DNA from: JAOBAU01 sp034667465
GTDB taxonomy: Bacteria > Acidobacteriota > Thermoanaerobaculia > Gp7-AA8
Assembly (NCBI GenBank): GCA_034667465.1
Contig: JAXDJV010000021.1
Location: forward strand, 62,001-126,000
Direction: 5' to 3'
DNA length: 64,000 nucleotides
Position 1 is the first letter of the stretch, and every line of letters starts with the position of its first letter. The notes below the pieces were generated by a model, which saw only the letters and a program-made list of their open reading frames with translations, was not told where the DNA came from and did not search any database. Of this stretch, positions 57,972-64,000 are shown one piece after another. A program made the translations under genes and the position numbers.

Positions 57972-57979
57972 CCTCGCGA

Positions 57980-59281
57980 ATGATGGACGAGCACGACGAC
58001 GGCACGCCCTGGTTCGCCGTCGCCGTCATCGCTCTTCTCGTTTCTGCGGCCGTCATTCGCTTCTCCTCGCTTGCGCATTCACTCTTCGAGGACGAAGTGT
58101 GGGTCGCACTGCTGTTGAAGCGCGGCCACCTTCATCCCCACTCGTACAACACGCCTCCGCTCTTCTACGCGATCGGCCGCGTCTGGCTGTCGCTGCGCGG
58201 CGCATCCGACATCGCGCTCCGCGAGCCGGCCGCGTTCTTCGGCGTTCTCCTCGGCGCGATTCCGTTCCTCGCACCATTGCCACGATCGACGCGCTTCGTC
58301 TGGTCCGCGCTGCTCCTCTTCTCGAGCCCACTCGTTTTCTACTCGGAGCGCCTGAAGCAGTATTCGCTCGAAGCGGCCGCCGGCACGCTCCTGATCGTCC
58401 TTTACCTGCGCGCCGCGCGTGACGATCGCACATCGCAGTGGCTGCTCTTCTTCACCGTCGCAATCGCGGCCGTGCTGACGTTGCACACGCCCGTCTTCGT
58501 CGTTGCGTCACTTGGTGCGGCCGCTCTGCTGACGAAGAAACTACGCCGCGTCCCACTCATCGCAATGTTCCTCGGCGTCGGACTGCTCGCCGCCGGCGCA
58601 TACGTTGCGTACATGGCACCCGGCCCCGAGTCGGCGAAGCTGCATGGCGACATGACGGAATGGTTCACCGTCACCGGCCGCTGGACGACTTCGACGTCGT
58701 CATTCATTCGCAACACCACCGAATGGCTCGGACAGGCGTTCAATCTCACGCCGCTCTGGTGGCTCGTCATGGGCGCATTCGGGCTGCTCTGGCTTGCGGC
58801 GAAACGCGATCTGCCGATGCTGGCGATGGCCGTAGTGCCGCCGCTCATCGCGATCGCCGCCAGCGTCGCGCGCGTCTATCCGTATGGCGAGACGCGCCTC
58901 ATGCTGATGTGCTTTCCTGCGCTCTATCTCATCACCGCCGACGCGATCACGATCGCAGCACGCCGCGTACCGCTGCTGCTGCTCATCGTCGTGCCGTTCA
59001 TGTTTCGGACCGACATGTACGATCGGACCTACATGAAGACGCCAGACCTTCGAACGATGCTTGCAACGGTGGCGCGTGGCAATGACACGATCTACGCAGA
59101 TCTCTCGTTCGCGGCGCCGCTGTCGTATTACTACCCGCAGGTGATGAGCCGGACTCACGTCATCACGGTGCCCGCGCCGTCGTCGCCCGGCTGGTACCTG
59201 CAGAAGTCGACTTCCTTCGATCCCGACGGCGCGCTGATCGTCATCCGCGAAGGGAACGCGGTCGCGGCGCACCTGCCATGA
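57980..59281 (+). CDS. GT-C-like membrane glycosyltransferase, 433 aa
   Basis: Nine to eleven membrane segments are present. The first large loop has HSLFEDEVWVALLL, the acidic E-D-E motif typical of polyprenyl-phosphate-sugar-using GT-C enzymes, and FYSERLKQYSLEA later resembles GT39-type proteins. A soluble C-terminal segment of about 60 residues follows. ATG 57980 was chosen because earlier ATGs lie inside the 80-bp repeats. It overlaps the next gene by ATGA. A DPM-type enzyme that could make its donor is encoded divergently. Confidence 0.72.
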   Translation: MMDEHDDGTPWFAVAVIALLVSAAVIRFSSLAHSLFEDEVWVALLLKRGHLHPHSYNTPPLFYAIGRVWLSLRGASDIALREPAAFFGVLLGAIPFLAPLPRSTRFVWSALLLFSSPLVFYSERLKQYSLEAAAGTLLIVLYLRAARDDRTSQWLLFFTVAIAAVLTLHTPVFVVASLGAAALLTKKLRRVPLIAMFLGVGLLAAGAYVAYMAPGPESAKLHGDMTEWFTVTGRWTTSTSSFIRNTTEWLGQAFNLTPLWWLVMGAFGLLWLAAKRDLPMLAMAVVPPLIAIAASVARVYPYGETRLMLMCFPALYLITADAITIAARRVPLLLLIVVPFMFRTDMYDRTYMKTPDLRTMLATVARGNDTIYADLSFAAPLSYYYPQVMSRTHVITVPAPSSPGWYLQKSTSFDPDGALIVIREGNAVAAHLP

Positions 59282-60711
59282 AGCGTTATCGCGACTTCAT
59301 CGCGGCAACGTTCGCGTACGCGATCTTCTGGGTCGTGACACGCTGGCCGGCCATCGCCGCCAACGTCTTGCTGCTCGACGATTTCGATCTGCCGCTGCGT
59401 CCGTCCGATTTCTACATCGGGCCATTCCGACCGACGCTTTACATCGAGTACGTCCTCTTCGAGCTCGTCATTCCACATCACTTCTGGATGCCGCTGACGA
59501 AATACGTCGGCGCGCTTTACATCGGAATTGCGGCGGCGTTCTTCATGCGGCTCCTGCGCGCGTGGGACGTCGATCCGCTGATCGCCGCGTTGCTGCCGCT
59601 GGTCGTCTTCGCGAATCCGGTGCTGAATGACGGTCCGATCTGGAACACGTATTACAACCTGCCGATCGCATACGCGCTGATCACAGGCGGCGCGATCGCA
59701 TGGACGCACGGCCGCAAATTAACTTTCGCTTTCCTCACCGCTCTCGGCATCCTCGGCTACCAGATCTTCCTCACGCTCGCCGTCATCTACGCGATCGCCG
59801 AGCCGGTCATCCGCCGCCGCTTCCGCCTGCGCGACTTCATCGAACGAATGGCGATCCTCGCCGGCTGCATCGGCGTGCAGTTGATCGTGACCGCACTCAT
59901 TCGCCGCTTCCACGCATACAGCGATCCGCGCGGCTTCACGGCATCGCTCGATCCGATGCGCCAGTTGCACGGCGCCGTCGATCTGATGGTGAACGGCTGG
60001 ATGCCGGTCATCGCGTATTACACCGGCGCGCTGCGGGCGATGTCGCTCTGGAAATACCTGCCGATCATTTTCGGCGGCGCAACGTGGCTGACCACGCGCC
60101 GCTTTTGGCCCGCGCTTTTCGCCACCGCGATCTTCGTCATCCCGGCGCTGCCGAATCTCGCGCTCGACCGCGCGCCGTTTTCGTGGCGCGTCTCCGCGCC
60201 GGAAGCGTTCGCGATCGCTCTCGCGCTCGTACCGCTGCTCTGTCGCGTTCCGCGCATTGCCGCGATCATCGTCATCGCCGCACTGACGATCGTCATGATC
60301 CCGGTCGCGCATTACGAATCGTGGTGCCGTGCCGAAAGCTGGCGTCGCGACGAAGCGCTGGCGTCTGCGATCGGCCAGCGCGATCACACCGTCGTCCTCG
60401 CCGCGATCAATCCGGAGAAACACGAAGAGGTTGCGCTCGTCGGACCACACGACCTCACCTGGGGATTCGCGCGGCGGTCGCCGCGCATGTGGACCGAGTT
60501 CAACGATCCCTGGATGGCGAAGCGCTACGTCGAAAACTACGCGCGGCTGAAGTTCATCGACTGTAATGAAACGCCGACCGCGCCGCTCTGCGCCGGCACG
60601 ACGCTGGCGTGTGAAGGAAATCGCTCCGATGTTGCGATCGACTACCCGCGCGCGATTCACGACGACGCGCGGAAGATCACCGTCGTCTGCCCGCGCGGCG
60701 TGCGCAATTAA
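59278..60711 (+). CDS. Polytopic membrane protein, GtrII-like candidate, 477 aa
   Basis: About ten hydrophobic segments. The early loop has LLLDDFDLPLRPSDF, similar in placement to the acidic loop of glucosyltransferase GtrII-type proteins. WNTYYNLPIAYALITGG and a soluble C-terminal domain with CNETPTAPLCAGTTLACEG (three cysteines) follow. No family can be named firmly. The start is coupled to the preceding GT-C-like gene (ATGA). The stop shares a TTAA palindrome with the convergent acetyltransferase stop. Confidence 0.65.
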   Translation: MKRYRDFIAATFAYAIFWVVTRWPAIAANVLLLDDFDLPLRPSDFYIGPFRPTLYIEYVLFELVIPHHFWMPLTKYVGALYIGIAAAFFMRLLRAWDVDPLIAALLPLVVFANPVLNDGPIWNTYYNLPIAYALITGGAIAWTHGRKLTFAFLTALGILGYQIFLTLAVIYAIAEPVIRRRFRLRDFIERMAILAGCIGVQLIVTALIRRFHAYSDPRGFTASLDPMRQLHGAVDLMVNGWMPVIAYYTGALRAMSLWKYLPIIFGGATWLTTRRFWPALFATAIFVIPALPNLALDRAPFSWRVSAPEAFAIALALVPLLCRVPRIAAIIVIAALTIVMIPVAHYESWCRAESWRRDEALASAIGQRDHTVVLAAINPEKHEEVALVGPHDLTWGFARRSPRMWTEFNDPWMAKRYVENYARLKFIDCNETPTAPLCAGTTLACEGNRSDVAIDYPRAIHDDARKITVVCPRGVRN

Positions 60712-61307
60712 GTCCGCTCGCCGATCTTCTTCGCCGGGTTTCCCGCCCAAATTTCGTATGCGACGATACTGCGCGTAACGACACTGCCGGCACCGATGAC
60801 CGCGCCATCCGCGATCGTCACACCCGGCAACACAATCGTTCCCGCGCCGAGCCACACATCGTCGCCAATCGTCACGTCACGCGGCTCGCGCGTACACGGC
60901 GCCTCGGCGATCTTCACGTCGCGGCCGATGGCGTGATTTGCCGCGACGATCGTGCAGAACTGCGAGATCAGACATCCCGCGCCGATGCGAATCGTCGTGC
61001 CGCCGGCGAGACGCAGATTGTTGTTCTGGCCGATCCACGTCCGCTCGCCGACGATCAGCGTTCCGTAGCCGTTGAGCGCATCGCCGAGGTTGAGAATCGT
61101 GCCACGCTCCACCTGAGAACCGGCAGCGAGATGGAGCGTTCCTTCGCGCCACGAATCAATCAGTGCATCCGACGAGATTCGTGCGCCCGGATTGCGACTG
61201 CGCAGCTCTTCGAGCTCCGCTTCAGTCGCGCGCAACTCGCCGAGACGGCGGACCAGCTCCGGATGGCGGAGGATGCGAAGACCGCGGAGAAACGCGAGGA
61301 AGCTCAT
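60708..61307 (-). CDS. Hexapeptide-repeat acetyltransferase, 199 aa
   Basis: Left-handed beta-helix repeats (GTILNLGDALNGYGTLIVGE, then IRIGAGCLISQFCTIVAA) end in the usual VTIGDDVWLGAGTIVLPGV and AVIGAGSVVTRSI pattern of sugar O-acetyltransferases (WcaF/CatB-like). AANHAIG holds the likely catalytic histidine. A short N-terminal helix region precedes the repeats. Start and upstream stop overlap as ATGA (61304-61307). It probably O-acetylates a surface glycan unit. Confidence 0.85.
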   Translation of the reverse strand: MSFLAFLRGLRILRHPELVRRLGELRATEAELEELRSRNPGARISSDALIDSWREGTLHLAAGSQVERGTILNLGDALNGYGTLIVGERTWIGQNNNLRLAGGTTIRIGAGCLISQFCTIVAANHAIGRDVKIAEAPCTREPRDVTIGDDVWLGAGTIVLPGVTIADGAVIGAGSVVTRSIVAYEIWAGNPAKKIGERT

Positions 61308-62416
61308 AGATGTCTCTGCGGAAAGTATCGCTTCAGCGCGAGGAATGGCGATTCAAAGAGATGGTACGACGCGATCGCCGCGGCGAAGCTTGCTGCGAAA
61401 CCAACGGCGGCCCGCGGCCATAACGAGAGCGTCGGCGTATACGCAATCACCAGCGGAATCAACATCATGTGCCAGACATACAACCCGTAACTGTAGCGGG
61501 CGATGAAGCGGAACGGCGCGATGTCGAGCACGCGTGACATCGTCCGCCACTGCAGCGCAAGCACGAGCAGCGACGTGAAAAACAACGCCAGCAGCAACGG
61601 GACGAGGACACGCCCGGCCAGCGTAGTAAACGAATCGTCTCTTCGATAAATCGTCTCCAGCCGGTTCCACCAGGCGAGCGCAGCGACAATTGCACCGCTG
61701 AGAACGGCTACCGGCAGACTCCATCGCGTGAGCCGACGACGATCCTCGGCGGATGTGAAACAGAATGCAATGAAGGAGCCGCACGCAAGCGCATCGCCAC
61801 GCGCAAACGTCCAGTAATAAGGTCTCCAGTCAACGCTCATGGACACCATCAGACAGCGGATGGTGATGCTTAGAACGACGATCGCAATGCAGGCCCGGCG
61901 CGCCGCACGAGTGCTCGCCAGAAGGACGATCGCAGGCCAGATTGCATAGAACTGCTCCTCGATCGCCAGCGACCAGAAGTGACCGACGTTGACGCACGGC
62001 GAAATCACGTCGCGCACGCGAAAATTCGCGACGTAGAACCAGTACGGCCATTGATCGCGCCACAGCACCCGGCTGCAGTGCGAAAACAGCGGAACCACGA
62101 CGAATCCGATCGTCAGCGCGAGATAGTAAAGAGGAAAAATCCTCAAGGTCCGCCGGGCGTAAAAGTTCCGAAAGCGATTTGGTTGCTCTCGGGCACGAAT
62201 CAGGATGCCGGTGATCAGGAATCCGGAAAGGACAAAGAAGAGATCGACACCGACCCATCCGGCCATTGAGAGTTTGTACGCGATGCTGCGCAGACCGCGA
62301 TTCGCATCACCACCGACGACATAGTGTCCGAGCAGCACCAGAATGATCGCGAGCGACCGAAGACCGTCCAGTGAGCCGATCCTCTCGTACTCCTTCTGTT
62401 CGACCAGCGCAGTCAT
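61304..62416 (-). CDS. Membrane acyltransferase (acyltransferase 3 family), 370 aa
   Basis: Ten or so membrane segments. The N-terminal RIGSLDGLRSLAIILVLLGH contains the conserved R and H of acyltransferase 3 (OafA/WecH-like) proteins. FFVLSGFLITGIL and FYARRTLRIFPLYYLAL are further family landmarks, and HFWSLAIEEQFYAIWP is the best-known signature. These proteins acylate sugars of O-antigen or other glycans. It overlaps the GT2 gene upstream and the acetyltransferase gene downstream by ATGA. Confidence 0.9.
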   Translation of the reverse strand: MTALVEQKEYERIGSLDGLRSLAIILVLLGHYVVGGDANRGLRSIAYKLSMAGWVGVDLFFVLSGFLITGILIRAREQPNRFRNFYARRTLRIFPLYYLALTIGFVVVPLFSHCSRVLWRDQWPYWFYVANFRVRDVISPCVNVGHFWSLAIEEQFYAIWPAIVLLASTRAARRACIAIVVLSITIRCLMVSMSVDWRPYYWTFARGDALACGSFIAFCFTSAEDRRRLTRWSLPVAVLSGAIVAALAWWNRLETIYRRDDSFTTLAGRVLVPLLLALFFTSLLVLALQWRTMSRVLDIAPFRFIARYSYGLYVWHMMLIPLVIAYTPTLSLWPRAAVGFAASFAAAIASYHLFESPFLALKRYFPQRHL

Positions 62417-63375
62417 GACCCGACGACCACTCGCCGCACCGCACCCCAGAAAATGCGACGCCCAAAAAGCGGCGGGTACTGTCGCGCCCATGCGAACAGA
62501 TCGCGCAGTCGCCGCTCACGGCGCCGGTCACCCGCGAGTGCGCGCGAGATGAGCCACGTCGCTCGGTTGTCGAGATAGGGGCGTAATGCTCCGTGGAGCG
62601 CCGCGGTTGCGTCACGCAATTCGTCACCGTCGATCCCGGCCTTGCGCATCAATTCAGGGAGATGGCGATACAGGTCGAGGTCGAAATCAGCCGCGCCCGG
62701 ACGCATCGCGAATCCCATCTCCACGTAATCGTCGAGTGTGTGGAAGAGTCGGAAACGAAAGAGTGGCTTCGGCACGACTTCAAAGGGGCCGCGCACTATT
62801 GCCTTGAAAAGATATCGCCGATCGGTGTCGAGCCACGGGTCGACCTCGCCGATCGCATCGAGCACTGATGACCGGAAAAGTCCGTAAAAGGCGATCCCCA
62901 CTTGTGTATCTCGAACAAATGCCGCAGCACGCTCATTGAGCCGTGGCGACGAGATTCCGGCCGAGTACGGTTCATGAACGCGCTCGCCTTCAGGTGTCAC
63001 AAGAACCGTGTGCGCACAGGACATCGCCGCGTTCGGATTGCATTGCATCGCCCGCAACGTTTGCTCCACGAACTCGGGAGACTTTTCGTCGTCATGGGCG
63101 GCCCATGTGAAGAATTCGCCCCGCTTGAGACGCATGACCGCGTTGAAATTCGCGATCGGGCCGAGATTCTGTGGATGACGAACGTAACGAATTCGCGCGT
63201 CCTCGCGTGCCGCGGTCTGGCAAATGTCGGGAGTCTCATCGGTCGAAGCGTTGTCGCAAAGAATGATCTCGAGGTTCTCCCACGTCTGCGTGCGAATCAG
63301 AGAGAGCGAGCGCTCGAGACGACTAGCCGCGTTGTAGAGCGGCATACCAACAGTGACAAGAGGACGGCTCTCCAT
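62413..63375 (-). CDS. Family 2 glycosyltransferase, 320 aa
   Basis: PLVTVGMPLYNAASRLERSL, LCDNASTDETPDI, the donor motif AAHDDEKSPEFV and the aromatic FRFRLFHTLDDYV region are those of a GT-A family 2 enzyme. The C-terminal 70 residues are basic and may touch the membrane. ATG 63375 overlaps the TGA of the epimerase gene by one base (TGATG); a TTG three bases earlier is possible. It is part of a four-gene minus-strand unit at the right end. Confidence 0.88.
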   Translation of the reverse strand: MESRPLVTVGMPLYNAASRLERSLSLIRTQTWENLEIILCDNASTDETPDICQTAAREDARIRYVRHPQNLGPIANFNAVMRLKRGEFFTWAAHDDEKSPEFVEQTLRAMQCNPNAAMSCAHTVLVTPEGERVHEPYSAGISSPRLNERAAAFVRDTQVGIAFYGLFRSSVLDAIGEVDPWLDTDRRYLFKAIVRGPFEVVPKPLFRFRLFHTLDDYVEMGFAMRPGAADFDLDLYRHLPELMRKAGIDGDELRDATAALHGALRPYLDNRATWLISRALAGDRRRERRLRDLFAWARQYPPLFGRRIFWGAVRRVVVGS

Positions 63376-64000
63376 CAAATGGCGACCGACGCCTTCCTGA
63401 ATGCGGCCACAACCTCTTCTAGCTGGTCGACGAGCGCACGGGACGCGAACCGGAACTCCTTCGAGATTCGAGACGTGTCGATCGGTTCATCGCGAAGCTC
63501 AGGCGCACTCGCAACCACCTCAAAGGTGGCGCCGGTCACCCGTGCAATCACCTCGGAGATCTCGCCGTGGCTGGTTGAGATACCGCTGGCAACGTTGTAG
63601 ATCTGTTCCCGGCCCTCCAGCGCAATTCGAACGAGAAGTTCGCAGACTTCATCGGCCGAAATGTAGTCCTTCGCAGACGAAAATGCGGTCTGCAGCACAA
63701 CGTGCTTTCGCACCAGCGCGTCACGGATGATCGAGCTAAGAAAATTATCGGATGCGACGTCGTCGCCGTACACGTTCGAGAGGCGAGCCACTTTGCAGCG
63801 CGGAGCGACCGTCAGCGCGATCGACTCTCCCATGCACTTCGAGATGGCGTACAAATCATCGGCCTCGCGCGGTCTGACGACGATCGGCGCATCCTCCTGT
63901 GTAACCCGGCTGTAGCGGTAAAGGCGCGTCGATGAAAGATAAACCAGCGATTCGTAGCGAGCGCTCGTAACAACCTCGCGAAAGCGCTGCACGTGAGCCT
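63375..64000 (-). CDS. NAD-dependent sugar epimerase/dehydratase, partial (N-terminus beyond window)
   Basis: The visible part lacks the N-terminal NAD-binding loop, which lies outside the window. It contains SLVYLSSTRLYRY, the catalytic tyrosine and lysine in DDLYAISKCMGES (Y-x(3)-K), LSNVYGDD and the C-terminal IYNVASGIST segment of extended short-chain dehydrogenases acting on nucleotide sugars. The first visible codons (AHVQRFREVV) continue the helix before the SST motif, so the gene is open to the right. It likely makes an activated sugar for the nearby glycosyltransferases. Confidence 0.85.
   Translation of the reverse strand, partial: AHVQRFREVVTSARYESLVYLSSTRLYRYSRVTQEDAPIVVRPREADDLYAISKCMGESIALTVAPRCKVARLSNVYGDDVASDNFLSSIIRDALVRKHVVLQTAFSSAKDYISADEVCELLVRIALEGREQIYNVASGISTSHGEISEVIARVTGATFEVVASAPELRDEPIDTSRISKEFRFASRALVDQLEEVVAAFRKASVAI

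Noticed and set aside
57791..57979. Extended N-terminus of the 57980 GT-C-like protein through the 80-bp repeats
   Set aside because: The extension is the translation of the tandem repeats. A TACCAT box 8 nt before ATG 57980 and the membrane topology support the shorter start.
1..64000. tRNA, rRNA or riboswitch genes
   Set aside because: Gaps between genes are mostly short and those examined contain repeats, hairpins or promoters; I saw no cloverleaf or conserved riboswitch core. A covariance-model search would be needed to exclude small RNAs.

Overview
This 64-kb window is high-GC (about two thirds G+C by eye), densely packed bacterial chromosome, most likely from the phylum Acidobacteriota. 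The best pointer is the secreted protein at 28187-29899, which matches the VWFA-related family described in Acidobacteria. An outer-membrane barrel C-terminus at the left edge fits a diderm cell. I see no rRNA, tRNA, CRISPR array, prophage, transposase or replication origin. No stretch over 300 bases lacks a gene.

Layout. 1-8.6 kb: housekeeping genes (NAD(P)-binding protein, thioredoxin reductase, RNase D, a nucleotidyltransferase-like protein, RecQ and a DEAD-box RNA helicase). 8.6-13 kb: a minus-strand run with a PLP decarboxylase, an HExxH membrane protein and membrane proteins. 13-17 kb: two adjacent secreted paralogues of unknown function, a PEGA-like secreted protein and a DinB protein. 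17-27 kb: a minus-strand polysaccharide cluster with a WbaP-type initiating transferase, five soluble glycosyltransferases and two large membrane proteins, preceded by dapF. 28-35 kb: VWFA protein, truA and the conserved uppS-cdsA-dxr-rseP block. 35-41.8 kb: cinA, an mtnB/mtnD methionine-salvage pair, an ABC-F ATPase, an L,D-transpeptidase and pdxJ. 41.8-47.8 kb: a MoxR/DUF58/transglutaminase set, interrupted by two tiny membrane-protein genes on the other strand, and an ETF-ubiquinone oxidoreductase. 47.9-64 kb: a second envelope-polysaccharide region with a WecA-type initiating transferase, two asparagine synthases, glycosyltransferases, a methyltransferase, two acyltransferases, GT-C-like membrane proteins and an epimerase cut by the window end.

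How the genes work together. DapF and the L,D-transpeptidase serve peptidoglycan. UppS makes the undecaprenyl carrier that the WecA- and WbaP-type enzymes prime with a sugar; the glycosyltransferases and modifying enzymes then extend and decorate it. The window carries two initiating enzymes, so at least two surface glycans are plausible.

The most interesting signals are not protein families. (1) At 14 starts a TANNNT hexamer lies only 6-9 nt before an ATG or GTG with no Shine-Dalgarno, and a fifteenth start has a TATAAA variant; this is the pattern of leaderless transcription. In three cases the upstream gene's stop codon forms the first bases of the hexamer. (2) Four hairpins are built from tandem heptamers. 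Their sequences differ but the architecture is the same, and a further heptamer array lies in-frame inside a glycosyltransferase gene, where loss or gain of one unit would shift the frame. (3) Three copies of a 90-98 bp palindromic element ending GTCATCCCGAGCG / CGCTCGGGATGAC are inserted in or at the ends of coding sequences. (4) A separate degenerate repeat of about 50-80 bp occurs at four loci, once as an 80-bp tandem duplication.
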